From positions 3,710 through 55,723 of the forward strand of contig PLRW01000135.1 of assembly GCA_003164955.1 (NCBI GenBank): a DNA stretch of 52,014 bases, given 5' to 3'. The notes under the pieces are model-generated. The model was given only the letters and a program-made list of their open reading frames with translations, was not told the origin of the DNA and did no database searches. Shown here piece by piece: positions 11,401 to 20,600 of this stretch; position 1 is the stretch's first letter, and every line of letters starts with the position of its first letter. Made by a program: the position numbers and the translations under genes. The stretch is from Actinomycetota bacterium (GTDB taxonomy: Bacteria; Actinomycetota; Actinomycetes; Streptosporangiales; Streptosporangiaceae).

Positions 11401-14400
11401 GCTACCAGTTCGGTTTCCAGGATTCATATTACGATCAGGTCCAGCAGCAGTCGGCTGAGTGGAACGACGAAGACCAGGTACCGTCGCTGCTGGCGAAATG
11501 GCAGCCAGGCCCGGCCGTCCGTCTCGCGTGGTGCCGCGTCCACAACGGCGAATTCGGGCAGCCCAGGAGATCCGAAGAATACGTCGCGATCGCCACGCCT
11601 GCCGATCTGGTTTTTCTGGGCAGAGCCGGAGACTCGCTCTACTTCCAGGTCACCGGCAGCGCACCGCTGCCCGCCGGTTATGACGCAGATCCGTCGCCTC
11701 CAGGCTTCCGATATGATTTGCCGCCGGATCATGCGGTGGCGCTGCCGCAGGTCCTTGCGCCGCCGGCGCCAGCCGCTACGTCTCCCTATCCGGGCGGGCT
11801 GCCTTCTTATCCTTTCTTCGCGTATCACGAACCGGGTGCCCGCCTGTTTCCCGGATCGTGGTTTTCCACCGCACTGATCGTTGGTGACGCGCTCCGGGCA
11901 AACTGCAGCTTCGAGCTCGCGCTCAGATGGTACAAGCGCTCGTTCGCGCCCCTGCAGGAGGACTGTGCCTGGGCGCATTGTCCCGGCACCTCTCCGGCGC
12001 CGCCGCCGAGTGACGAGATCGCAGAACAGGCTCCCGCCGCTGCCGTGGCAACCGGCCAGGAAACTCCCCGGCCGGGCGCGTGCTGCGACAGTGCAAAAGC
12101 CACGGACGACGTGGCCCGGAACCGCGCCGTGGCACTGCGTTATTGCCAGACGCTCGTGGACTGGGGGGACGCCCTGATGCGCCGGCGGCGTTCCCCGGAA
12201 GCGTTTCAGCAGGCCCGGCTCCTTTACGACCTGGCCGCGAAGATCACCGGCCGGCGCCCGAAAACGGTTCCGCTGGAGGACCCGGCCACGCCGCAGCCCG
12301 TCACTGCGTTCGTCCCGGCCTACGCGCCGCTCAACCCTCAGCTTCTCGATCTTTACGATCTCACCGCCGACCGGCTGGGACTGATCCACAGGTGTCTCGA
12401 CGCGCGCCGGCTCCGAGGCGGCCAGCCCGGCCGCGACATGGACTACTTCGGGGACAGCCCGCTGCGCCACGGGTGGCGCACCGTTCCCGGACCTTGCGCT
12501 AACGAAGAGGAATGGTGCCACAGCCCCAGCCCGTACCGCTTCCTCTCCCAGATCCAGAAGGCCGCCGAGATTGCCGGGCGGGTCCGCGAATTCGGTTCCG
12601 CGCTGCTGTCCGCATATGAAAAAGGTGACGCCGAGTACCTGGCCTCGATTCACGCGGAACAGGACCGCGAGATGCTGGCTCTCGGCCTCACTATCCGGCA
12701 GGACCAATGGCGCGACGCGGACTGGCAGGTACAGGCGTTGCAGCAGACGAAGGACCTCAATCAGGCGAATCTGCTGTATTACGCCAATTTGTATCAGAAT
12801 GGCCTTATCAATGACGAGATCCAGAATCTGGGTCTCAGTACGAATGCGATCCAGACTCGCACGGGCGCTAACGTATCCGAAGTGGTCGGCGAGATCATGA
12901 ATATCGTCCCTAACTTTAACGTCGGGGCCATGTCCACATTCACCGAGGTTCCGATCGGCACGAAGCTGGCCGAACTATTCCAGACAATGGCGAGGGTGAT
13001 GCAGACAGTTGCGGATATCCAGAGCTCAACCGCCGCGATCGACATGACACAGGCGGGCTGGGATCGCCGGGCAGCCGAATGGTGCCATCAAATGCAGACA
13101 CTGCCGATCGAGATCCAGCAGGCGGAGCTTCAGATCCTCGGCGCGCACAGGCGGCGGGATCAGGCCCTGCAAGAGCTCAACAATCAGCAGCGGCAGATCG
13201 AGCACGCAACGGAAATCCAGGACTTCCTGCGCGATAAGTTCACTGCTGCAGAGCTCTACCTGTGGCTGCAAAAAGAGACCGCCGCCCTGCATTGCAGGAT
13301 GTATGAGCTGGCGCTTCACTCGGCTCATGAGGCCCAGCGTGCCTTCAACTTCGAGCGCGGCCACACCACAAGACGGTTCATCCCCGAGGAGACCTGGGAC
13401 AACCTGCACCAAGGGCTTATGGCCGGCGAGCGGCTCGAATTCGCTCTCAGCCACATGGAGAAGGCCTATCTCGACGAAAACCGGCGTGAGCACGAGCTCA
13501 CCGAGGACATCTCACTGCGGCTGCAGTTCCCCGCCGCATATCTGCGGCTGCGCACCACCGGGTACTGCGAGATCGACATTCCCGAATGGATGTTCGACCT
13601 CCACTATCCCGGCCACTACATGCGCCGCATCAAAAACGTCACGCTGACACTGCCCTGCGTAACCGGCCCCTACAACCCCCCGCATTGCCGCCTGACCCTG
13701 CTGAGCAGCATGACCCGCATCGACCCGGCAACCCGTCCTCCAGCACACCATTGCTGCCGGGACGGCAGGGATCGCAGCGAGTACGAACCATGCCCCGAAG
13801 ACCCCCGCATCGTCCGCGAATACGCTGCCCGGGAATCGATCGCCACGCGCAGCGGCCAGAACGACTCGGGCATGTTCGAGCTCAATTTCAGGGACGAGCG
13901 GTATCTGCCTTTCGAATATCTCGGGGCCGTCAGCCGGTGGCGTATCGAATTGCCCCAGGAGAACAACTACTTCGACCTGGACACGCTGAGCGACCTGATC
14001 CTGCACCTCGACTACACCGCACGCGACGGCGGCGACATCCTGCGCGCCGCAGCGTCACAAGACGCCCGCGGGCGGCTCCTGGGCAACGGCCTGCGGCTGT
14101 TCGACGTACGCCAGGACTTCCCCGACGCCTGGCCGGCTCTGCGGACGCCGGGCCAGGAACACCACCGGGAAGATCACGGCGACCGCCACCGCAGGCTGAG
14201 GCTGGGCTTCACACCGGGAATGTTCCCGTTCGTTCCCGGCCGCCGTGTGCACTGGATCGACCGGCTACTGCTCGTGTTCAATGCGCCCGGCGCCACCCCC
14301 GGAGACCATCACCTCATCCGCTTCCGGCGGGACGAGGCCGGCCACGACCGGGACGAGGTCGGCCACGACAACGTCGCTGAATTCCGATGCATCGCTGACG

Positions 14401-14636
14401 GGGCATGGCCCGGATTCTTCCTCGGCGCGATCGACCTGCGCGACCGCCGGCTCGGACCGCTGCGGGATGACCGGCCGGCCGGCTGCACGTTCGAGATTCC
14501 CGCACAAACCGGGGAGATCTGCAGCGCCTACGTGATCGCATACTACGACGCGGAGCCCTGGCCCCGCTGCGGCTCGCCGGCCCCTGCAGAGTGCCGTGAA
14601 GACGCCGAGGACCGGCGGCGTGGCCATGGACGATAA
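2484..14636 (+). CDS. Giant TcA-like toxin-complex subunit (pore/needle protein)
   Basis: 4050 codons; ATG with AGGGA eight bases upstream. Tc toxin A subunits bind the host cell and form the channel that injects the TcC effector. Order seen: six copies of a ~65-residue beta-type repeat (residues ~91-445 and ~857-1001); a Gly/Ser stretch (~582-597); the helical VRP1/Tc N-terminal region (~1160-1460; SPTGPIAYLQEMLKL); a PA14-like beta domain (~2208-2332); the ABC-toxin N region (~2340-2760; SRIDEAITAVQSFVRR, YRTWELCKRRELYRENW); a Pro/Ala/Ser linker (~2800-2875); a CxxC segment (CCHECGRDH); a long helical region (~3350-3650) leading into FERGHTTRRFIPEETWDN; and the TcB-binding C-terminus (LHYPGHYMRRIKNVTLTLPC, then YLPFEYLGAVSRWRIELP). 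Insect-pathogen TcA proteins are ~2400-2500 residues, so this one is unusually long. No signal peptide is seen. The C-terminal assignment is strong; the N-terminal roles are inferred. Confidence 0.9.
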   Translation: MASQSYIVVRLVPESPVTGPTFGTYLNGLALQVVDANLDANDTQHALSDPVNFSPLNIFQLPNLPGYLSIVSALTSASTTYDSGAGNYGKYLTFNSTDGISYGSQVCSSDLTTIPPSANLTVSEVTASGTVQLNGTLPNYVPAGTVVSFFGQTPSGNENTPVFSFTLPTDLPATTTDGQLNVLHFKDAGGVTPDMTVAGTSIADGTTVAAATSTTVTVSQPLLDSSFPSSVSFILNPPYASFQLTPLSGDPPPPANPIKLNFKKDGTAGVAVGMTLNPISGLIAPGTMVTRVTSTTVELSTNLLAPLPSSPAVTFTFPLSSGIIQHVESLAEILPSGTSIPGVDLQDIFISAAVATAVIPLNPGPSPKTATTTVYCQSGTTLLTFGPGGTDGISVGMSVSGTAAAPGTITTDTTVLSVTATTVTLSTGVSADVPVNSAITFTINSDYLDINISATRGSEIIPISNTFYNVLVNPDIPSDPAQYPAISDSDTSLYISLPPQPGTNPISLTIPGDGSAPPFDPLLTAIQKALANDTILDATVASLGGSPADCTRVAYDIVWSFQSTLPAPPDPLETLYTNPPNPGGGGNTSTSSGGGTNNFEQDRQKFEGTLSSFYSTRNANAERLAKFVAAASAAVFCEQASLNSTAALLEFPVDPSSALPAAVESEVLLEGLGVTGPSGLNFGVPAAFFYALGANLDKTTTAAQRFQMATGDAIERLLQQFSTAASPSSPGQVPVIKDSEAFADTALGLADISSFQAARRLVALGVSAASSSPSVTVLAGSPLAALVKDWQSAVDPAGAAPRNPPLTYQNTDFNIWTQQLAITDPQGYVDLDLDAVTQGYVIPPFAASPSSSPDSGSTQLVFGPGTGIGVGMPVGGPNIAPGTTVSGVTATATTTTVTLSPPVPGSPPVPGSGVSTTPVLVFNYAIPPVLAATTGDCPLGGTALTFGGAGGTAGISAGMAASGTNIPPGTTVQSVTATTVEISGTGVSGDVPPGSPITFIMTPSTLADQIAAWLPSTTSPSTPQPTVATLKQVTAAQWTSFFTVTGNAQWLPPFTQPVAPGAPASQTTQQAGYIAARIRAFVRAVQQFFTVSSVATSAQLPAAGAPPTFDLPSPDLITEAVDELTAASGASGGSVGFQFGSTLSSTELATAVQNVPSNIDPAAQAWLIQAMTTVNDLWEIASPSIVPDPRLRFAVMEALYARGFRSAADITNLSATDFQQALTGTVAYDFANSGTLSLYQQAQTLAPKTSAADQAGGAFQPINPDGSLVNCVPPPCLSPTGPIAYLQEMLKLSPASSCDDPFAEPAAGQTTLGAAVTARRGPLGALLASGANLDTPLPLIDIVNECLEYLGATQPPPAGSDQAAPSGKVYDTSADQLAGHALCKERDCPDGEDRVRHDPDAIFAAMPEYSTPATPVSGKNDSVEPLAYKNLKTDFSSCQLPYSQALDVSRTYLRQIGSSRFEELRAFRKCITEFALYPANPPEGFQSYLWRYPVRIDTAIEYLGITPEEYTLLFQGTPSQTCGSSQRSLAEQPAASISAAELYGFPSSGEDQSWVNDVVVLSEFLSRTCLTYCEFLELYAAVFAQRESGNDQDSETVFAQRPSGNDQDRGNGGYPECEPCCLEDYRLQLPDGDAREQELLQLAIFIRLWRKLRDAPGGGYTFQQLYDICTVLNLFSGATVNPEFIRQLAAFQMLRDDFDLPLADDSDQATGTTGTTGTDRTHLLALWAGSSSRKWKWAIGRLLEGVESYARRRYGRAHPHGEGDAHMADNLDGLSRLAGFNPPTASNPSTDTWNSNPGCTLRFAEVLAKISASSFRVGELLYLFNAEDPQEGEGPFPLQDPDDALNYPLELPEDARQFSLWKLREALLAAEVREEEVRELTWPRVVTEFRRTFGYAPPSGQDPLLSIGQHLFPGVLEAAGFSVSRRQRQYRTTLTSSAAWNSPPGGPFQYDAGSAEPAEPAELWVQLPLRDEAVAAQLSQLPELNGAEQAAVQDLYFAPRTDLAFAAFLFPDWQSAEIHLIEERDEAERWSWFRYHFALANARRKVIADHLAGHVAHRTGCRHEDLEQVAGLVLSRLFSDENTGTPWESDSSVTPAVMWTPPPSGGAIAALLGLAGTGLLGEYEIAEPPPQQDTAPQDVTEAAGGAPASYQVAWREVRGPLEAFGHERDITNSPVPAILPALGLSAAASPLVAVNNGYAVRNSDGLRLGGAAAIRVRWSGVLLVEGEGEYAFHAGAPAPEGEKPDTRRAEKSQWRVTLQRGQRTWVVVNHEWPGETDHGRDMTRLRRGAYHIVIEFSQPAPDFTAADSHPQHTGFQLKYAGPDTDGCLITLPVRNLYRDFQDQTLDQGVPLPQGSKAQAFLKAFYTSTLRDARRTYQRAFKAVLLAGRLGLSARPGGEDCQSELGYMLANPANFAGHAYYRTSTTFMQHLADFDFNFLPLQDNYYAPASVPPDRSAPSLQRTQAMFDWWERLFDYDQVRREVKQRRKGDLWRLFQEALVTQPADPAQLLRHIGADPEYWAIDLRYYQDQSTAIYSVTGTDLEDDRWLSRVWHADQWVRGVLNRFHPKDMSTARPDLWAAQDPSAAMPASGVTETGNANLSAFLANGCCENGEPRRYLDIRRLNDGLRERGRDALISYLCRLNRVALTWLPASTFASAPGDLSDLLLLDVETGICEKASRIDEAITAVQSFVRRSQLGLEPGWKVTREFARLWDSRFETYRTWELCKRRELYRENWIEWAELGKARRIEAFRFLESQLRTSTLALAAPGGSDWWADDEASLEDAPRLLQRRIPSELRPLSPPPPSTSPPAESASREGLATLGSPEYAAQPTWLATVPQASAPAPTPTPSTDATASAPAVSADPAPSPVTPETVTSLGQAIAAGSTHPQPLPLWMESAAKLGTRFVRVAAAGVPEAALGFVPHRDEPRTACCHECGRDHPVLVDEYYFWLISTQVYAYTDQTDAQSSGDASFTGSYQFGFQDSYYDQVQQQSAEWNDEDQVPSLLAKWQPGPAVRLAWCRVHNGEFGQPRRSEEYVAIATPADLVFLGRAGDSLYFQVTGSAPLPAGYDADPSPPGFRYDLPPDHAVALPQVLAPPAPAATSPYPGGLPSYPFFAYHEPGARLFPGSWFSTALIVGDALRANCSFELALRWYKRSFAPLQEDCAWAHCPGTSPAPPPSDEIAEQAPAAAVATGQETPRPGACCDSAKATDDVARNRAVALRYCQTLVDWGDALMRRRRSPEAFQQARLLYDLAAKITGRRPKTVPLEDPATPQPVTAFVPAYAPLNPQLLDLYDLTADRLGLIHRCLDARRLRGGQPGRDMDYFGDSPLRHGWRTVPGPCANEEEWCHSPSPYRFLSQIQKAAEIAGRVREFGSALLSAYEKGDAEYLASIHAEQDREMLALGLTIRQDQWRDADWQVQALQQTKDLNQANLLYYANLYQNGLINDEIQNLGLSTNAIQTRTGANVSEVVGEIMNIVPNFNVGAMSTFTEVPIGTKLAELFQTMARVMQTVADIQSSTAAIDMTQAGWDRRAAEWCHQMQTLPIEIQQAELQILGAHRRRDQALQELNNQQRQIEHATEIQDFLRDKFTAAELYLWLQKETAALHCRMYELALHSAHEAQRAFNFERGHTTRRFIPEETWDNLHQGLMAGERLEFALSHMEKAYLDENRREHELTEDISLRLQFPAAYLRLRTTGYCEIDIPEWMFDLHYPGHYMRRIKNVTLTLPCVTGPYNPPHCRLTLLSSMTRIDPATRPPAHHCCRDGRDRSEYEPCPEDPRIVREYAARESIATRSGQNDSGMFELNFRDERYLPFEYLGAVSRWRIELPQENNYFDLDTLSDLILHLDYTARDGGDILRAAASQDARGRLLGNGLRLFDVRQDFPDAWPALRTPGQEHHREDHGDRHRRLRLGFTPGMFPFVPGRRVHWIDRLLLVFNAPGATPGDHHLIRFRRDEAGHDRDEVGHDNVAEFRCIADGAWPGFFLGAIDLRDRRLGPLRDDRPAGCTFEIPAQTGEICSAYVIAYYDAEPWPRCGSPAPAECREDAEDRRRGHGR
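2754..5486 (+). repeat. Six copies of a ~65-residue beta-type repeat in the TcA N-terminus
   Basis: Copies begin near 2754, 3021, 3255, 3621, 5052 and 5304. The shared core is a G-I/V pair, then GMxVxG, then I-x-x-GTTV, then VTATTVTLS or a variant, then V-P and a closing ITFT/VSF strand. Copies 4 to 6 are the most alike; copies 1 and 2 are diverged. A ~410-residue helical segment separates copies 4 and 5. The motif recalls beta-modules known from phage tail and surface proteins (from memory, not searched). Confidence 0.8.
5181..5216 (+). repeat. 18-bp tandem duplication in the TcA gene
   Basis: Two perfect 18-bp copies (5181-5198 and 5199-5216), encoding SPPVPG twice inside the fifth beta-repeat. 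The insertion keeps the frame and lengthens the loop before the last strand. Confidence 0.9.
7227..7316 (+). repeat. 45-bp tandem duplication in the TcA gene
   Basis: Two adjacent 45-bp units (7227-7271 and 7272-7316) encode VFAQRESGNDQD and VFAQRPSGNDQD with small differences. This is an in-frame 15-residue duplication in the helical region around residues 1582-1611, and it looks fairly recent. Confidence 0.9.
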
Positions 14637-14646
14637 GGGCTGAGCG

Positions 14647-17600
14647 ATGCTTCCCACGGATCCCGGCTCACCACCGGAGCAGCCAGGCTCACCACAGCCA
14701 GGCTCACTACAGCCAGGCTCACCGCAGGCCCCCGCCCCCCCGGCCAGCCAGGCCAACGGCGGCGGCGCGCCGGGCGCCGCGTGGCAGCCCGCCGAAGGCG
14801 GCCCTCCGCCGGCGCCGTCTGTGACCCTGCCGAAGGGCGGCGGGGCCATCCGCGATATCGGGGAGAAGTTCACGGTCAGCGCGGCCACCGGCACCGCCAG
14901 CCTGACCATCCCGGTGGCGACCAGCCCGGGCCGGGCCGGGTTCGGCCCGTCGCTGAGCCTGGCCTACGATTCCGGCGCGGGCAACGGCCCGTTCGGGCTG
15001 GGGTGGAAGGTCTCGCTCCCGGCCATCACCCGCAAGACCGACAAGGGGCTGCCGCGTTACCAGGATGATCCGGACCAGGACACCTTTATCCTGAGCGGCG
15101 CCGAGGACCTGGTCCCGGTCCGCGCGGAACGGGACGGCGTCCGGGAGCAGGTGCCCGAACGGCGGACCGTGGCCGGCACGCAGTACGAGATCCAGCACTA
15201 CCGGCCGCGGATCGAGGGCCTGTTCGCCCGGATCGAGCGCTGGCGGGACCTCGTTTCGGGCGAGACGCACTGGCGGTCGATCACCTCGGGCAACGTGACG
15301 ACCATCTACGGCGCCACCGCGGCCAGCCGCATCGCGGACCCGGCTGATCCGTCGCACGTATTCAGCTGGCTGATCTGCGCGAGCCATGACGACACGGGCA
15401 ACGCCGCCATCTACGACTATCAGGCCGAGGACAGCTCGGGCGTCGATACCGCCCTGGCCAGCGAACGTAACCGCACCGAGCGGTCCAGGTCGGCGGGCCG
15501 CCATCCCAAGCGGATCAGGTACGGCAACCGGGTGCCGTGGCCGGCCGGCGACGGTCATGACGGCGCCGGACAGGCGGACGGCGGCGGCTGGATGTTCGAG
15601 GTCGTCTTCGACTACGGCGACCATGACCAGAAGGCTCCGCTACCGGAGCCCGCCCGGCCGTGGCCGTGCCGCCCGGACCCGTTCTCCACCTACCGCCCGG
15701 GCTTCGAGGTCCGCAGCTACCGGCGCTGTCACCGGATCCTGATGTTCCACCACTTCCCCGGCGAGCCCGGCGTCGGCACCGACTGCCTGGTGTGCTCCAC
15801 CGACCTGACCTACGAGAGCACCGGCGGCAGCGGCATGACCACGGTGGCGTCGGTGACACACACCGGCTACCGGCGCCGGGGCGGCGGTTACCATGCCGAG
15901 TCGCTGCCCTCCCTGGAGCTTCGTTACAGCCGGGCCGTCATCGGCCACGAGCCCCACGACATCGGCCCCGACGCGCTGCGGAACCTGCCGATCGGGATCG
16001 ACGGGACCGCCTACCAGTGGACCGACCTGGACGGCGAGGGGCTGTCCGGCGTCCTGGCCAGGCAGGGCGGTGCCTGGTTCTACAAGGCCAATCTCGGCGG
16101 CGGGCGGTTCGCGCCGCAGCGCATGCTGGCAACCCAGCCGGCCATGGCCGCCCCAGGGCACCGGCAGGAACTGCTCGACCTGGCCGGTGACGGTCACCTG
16201 GACCTGGTCGAGCTCGGCGGGCCAATGCCCGGCGTCTACGAGCGGACCCGCGAGCGCAGCTGGCGGCCGTTCCGCCCGTTCCGGTCCCACCCGGACATCG
16301 CATGGGACGACCCCGGCCTGCGCATGGTCGACCTCGACGGGGACGGTCTCGCTGACGTCCTGATCACCAGAGACGACGCGTTCACCTGGTACCCCTCGCT
16401 CGGCTACGAGGGCTACGGCCGCGGCACGCGGACCTTCCAGCCGTGGGACGAGGAGCGGGGCCCGCGGCTGGTGCTCGCCGACCCCGAGCAGACCATCTAC
16501 CTGGCGGACATGTCCGGCGACGGCCTGTCCGACCTGGTCCGGGTCCGGGTCGGCGAGGTCTGCTACTGGCCGAGCGTCGGCTTCGGCCGGTTCGGCGCGA
16601 AGGTGACCATGGACCGCTGTCCGTGGCTGGACCAGCCGGATCACTTCGACCAGCGGCGGGTACGGCTCGCCGACGTGGACGGATCAGGCACCGCGGACCT
16701 GATCTACCTGCACCCCGAGGGCACCCGCGTGCACCTCAACCAGTCCGGCAACGGCTACAGCGACCCGCACATATTGCCGCACGGGTTCCCGCGGCCGGAC
16801 AGCCTGGCGAACGTCATGGTCGCCGACCTGCTCGGCCGGGGCACCGCGTGCCTGGTCTGGTCCTCGCCGCTGCCCGGCGACAGCGGAAGGCAGCTGCGCT
16901 ACCTCGACCTGATGACGGCGGGCAAGCCGTACCTGCTCACCGAGGTGGTCAACAACCTGGGCGCGGAAACTCACATCAGCTACGCCCCGTCCACCCAGTT
17001 CTACCTGGCCGACCAGGCCGCCGGGCGGCCGTGGATCACCCGGCTCCCGTTCCCGGTGCAGGTCGTCGAACGGGTGGAGACCATCGACCGGATCAACCGC
17101 AACAAGTTCACCACCCGCCACGCCTACCACCACGGCTACTTCGACGGTTTCGAGCGCGAGTTCCACGGCTTCGGCATGGTCGAGCAGTGGGACACCGAGG
17201 ACCTCGCGGTGCTGGAAGCCGGCGGCGCGCAGAACGACTTCGCGAATCTGGACCAGGCGACGGACCTGCCGCCGGTACTGACCCGTACCTGGCTGCACAC
17301 CGGCGTCTTCCCCGGCGAGGACCGGGTCACCCGGCTCTACGCGCAGGAGTATTACCGCCAGCCCGGTGGCGGTGACCCGGACCTGCCCGACACCGCGTTG
17401 CCCGCCACGCTGCGGCTGACCGGGAAGCAGCCCCGGCCGTGGCAGCTGTCGCGGATCGAGGCGCGCGAGGCCTGCCGGGCGCTGAAGGGCTCGCCGCTGC
17501 GGGAGGAGGTCTACGCGCTCGACGGCAGCGAGGCGCAGGGCCGGCCGTACACGGTCACCGAGCACAACTACACCATCGAGCTGCTCCAGCCCGCCACCCA

Positions 17601-20600
17601 CTGGCGGCCGGACGGCCCGCAGAACTATCACGCCGTCTTCCTGACGCACGCCCGCGAGAGCATCTCCGCGCACTACGAGCGCACGCTGTACCCGGTGGAC
17701 GGCGAGCTGCGGGCGGATCCGCGGATCAGCCACGACCTGGTGCTCGCCGCCGACGGCTACGGCAACCCGCTGCGCTCGGCGTCGGCCGGGTACGGCCGCC
17801 GATTCGCCGACCGGGACCTCTCGGAGAAGGGCCAGGACGCACAGCGAAGGCTGCGGCTGACTCTGACCGATAACGACTACACGAACCCGGTGGAGCTGCC
17901 CGACGCCCACCGGACGCCGGCGCCCTCCGAGACGCGCACGTTCGAGATCGTCGGCCTGCTCCCGGCCGGCCGGCTGTTCAGCTTCGAGGAGTTGCGCGAC
18001 GGGGTAGCCGCGGTCAGCATGCAGCTGTCTTTCGGCGACTGGGACGCCGATCCGGCCAGCCTGCCCGCGCCCGCCCGGCGGCTCATCACCCGCACCCGGG
18101 TCCGGTACCGGCGCGACGACCTGTCCGGCCCGCTGCCGGTCGGCGTCATCGAGCCGCTCGCACTGCCCTACCGCAGCTACCGCCAGGCGTTCACCAGCGA
18201 CCTGGTCACCAGCCTGTACGGGGACCGGGTGGACGCCGGAACGCTCACCGCCGCCGGCTACGTGCGGGACGGCGAGATCTGGTGGCTGCCGTCCGGCCGG
18301 GTGTTCTACTCCCCGGATGAGGGCGATGATCCAGCCGCCGAGCTCCGCTACGCCCGGCGGCACTTCTTCCTGCCGCGCCGGTTCCGCGACCCATTCGGCC
18401 ACACCACGGCCGTCACCCTCGACCGCTACGACCTGCTGGTGTCGCAGACCCGCGACCCGCTCGGCAACCTGGTCACCGTCGGCGAGCGGGATCAGGACGA
18501 CTGGCTCACGGTCGGCGGGAACGACTACCGGGTGCTGGCGCCGCGCCTGGTCAGCGACGCGAATAGGAACCGGGCGGCGGTCGCCTTCGACACCCTGGGC
18601 CGGGTCTGCGGCACCGCCGAGATGGGCAAGCCGGAGCAGCGGCTCGGCGACTCCCCCGGCGGATTCGAACCGGACCCCGATCCCCCCGCGGTCACCGCGT
18701 ACTTCGCCGACCCGTTCGCCCATGCCCACCGGCTGCTCGGCCAGGCGACCACCCGGGTGCTGTATGACCTGGACGCCTACCGGCGCACCCGCCATGAGCC
18801 GCAGCCGCGTCCGGCCGGGGTGGCGGTGCTCGCCCGCGAGACGCACGTCAGCGACCTCGCGCCCGGGCAGCGCACGAAGATCCAGCGTTCCTTCAGCTAC
18901 TCGGACGGCTTCGGCCGGGAGATCCAGCACAAGGGCCAGGCCGCCGCCGGGCCCATTACCGACGCCGCGCCGGACGTCGAGCATCGCTGGATCGGCAGCG
19001 GCTGGACCGTCTTCAACAACAAGGGCAAGCCGGTCCGGACGTACGAGCCGTTCTTCACCGCGACGCCGGAGTTCGAGTTCGCCCGCGCCGTCGGCGTCAG
19101 CGCGGTGCTGTTCTACGACCCGGTCGGGCGGGTCGTAGCCACCTTGCACCCGGACGCCAGCTACGACAAGACCACGTTCGACCCGTGGCAGCAGGACGCG
19201 GGTGACACCGTGCTGCTCGACCCGCGTGAGGACCCGGACGTGGCGGGTTACATGGGCCGGTACCTCGGCGTGCTCAGCGAGCAGCCGGGCGGCTGGGCGA
19301 CCTGGTTTGACCGGCGCATCGGCGGTGCCCTCGGCCTGGCGGACCAGCGCGCCGCCGAGCAGGCGGAGCTGTACGCAGGTACTCCGGCCCGGAGCTGGCT
19401 CGACAACCTCGGCCGGACCTTCCTGACCGTTGCGCACAACCGCGTGCCGGGCCCCGGCGGCCCGGCCGACCAGTACTGCCGGACGCACAGCCTGCTCGAC
19501 ATCCAGGGCAACGAGCACGGGGTGCGCGACGCGCTCGGCCGCGCGGTCATGCGCTACGGCTACGCGATGCTGGGCGGCCAGCTGACCCACGCGGGCATGG
19601 ACACCGGCGGGGGAGAACTGCTGCCCGACGTCACCGGCAAGCCCGTTCGCTCCCGGAACTCCCGCGGATTCGCCTTCCGGACCGACTACGACGCGCTCCG
19701 CCGCCCGCTGCGCACCTACGTGGCGGGGCCCGGCATCACCGGTCAGGCGCTGCAGGCGCGCACCGAGTACGGCGAGAGCCTGCCCGACGCCGAGGCCAGG
19801 AACCTGCGGACGCGGGTCGCCCGGCAGTACGACGGCGCCGGCATCACCACCAACGAGGCATACGACTTCAAGGGCAACCTGCTCGCCGCGCAGCGGCACC
19901 TCGCGGCCGAGTACATCAACGTCGTCGACTGGTCATCGGACGTCCCGCTGGAAGTCCGCACGTACCCCGGCCGCACCAGCTACGACGCGCTGAACCGGCC
20001 GACCAGCATGACCACCCCGGACGGCAGCGTGATGCGTCCGTCCTACAACCCGGCGAGCCTGCTGGACCACCTCGACGGCCGCCTGCGCGGCTCCGAAGAG
20101 GCCATCACCTTCGTCGGGCACCTGGACTACAACGCACGCGGCCAGCGCACGCTGATCTCCTACGGCAACGGCAGCTCTTCGGCGTACAGCTACGATCCGC
20201 TGACGTTCCGGCTGGTCACCCTGACGACGCTGCGCGGCGGGCAGCGGCTGCAGGACCTTCACTACACCTACGATCCGGTCGGCAACCCCACCATGGTCCG
20301 CGACCACGCCCAGCAGCGGATATTCTTCCGCAACCGGGTCGTCGACCCATCCGCCTCCTACGCCTACGACGCGCTCTACCGGCTCATTGAGGCCACGGGC
20401 CGCGAGCACCTCGGGCAAGCAGCAGGCGGAGCGTCACATCCCGTCCCGCCCGGCGCAACCGACGCGCTGCGGGCGGACCTGCCACAGCCGGGCGACGGCG
20501 CCGCGATGGCCCGCTACACCGAGCGGTACCGCTACGACGAGGCCGGCAACCTTTTGCGGATGGCGCACCGCTCCGCGGATCACGCGGACGGCGGCTGGAC

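Noticed and set aside
11424..12707. Antisense open frame inside the TcA gene
   Set aside because: Same reason: a shadow of the coding strand without protein-family features.
16684..19899. Long antisense open frame inside the TcB-TcC gene
   Set aside because: Antisense of strongly biased GC-rich coding sequence; no domain, Arg/Val/Gly-rich composition, no start signal.
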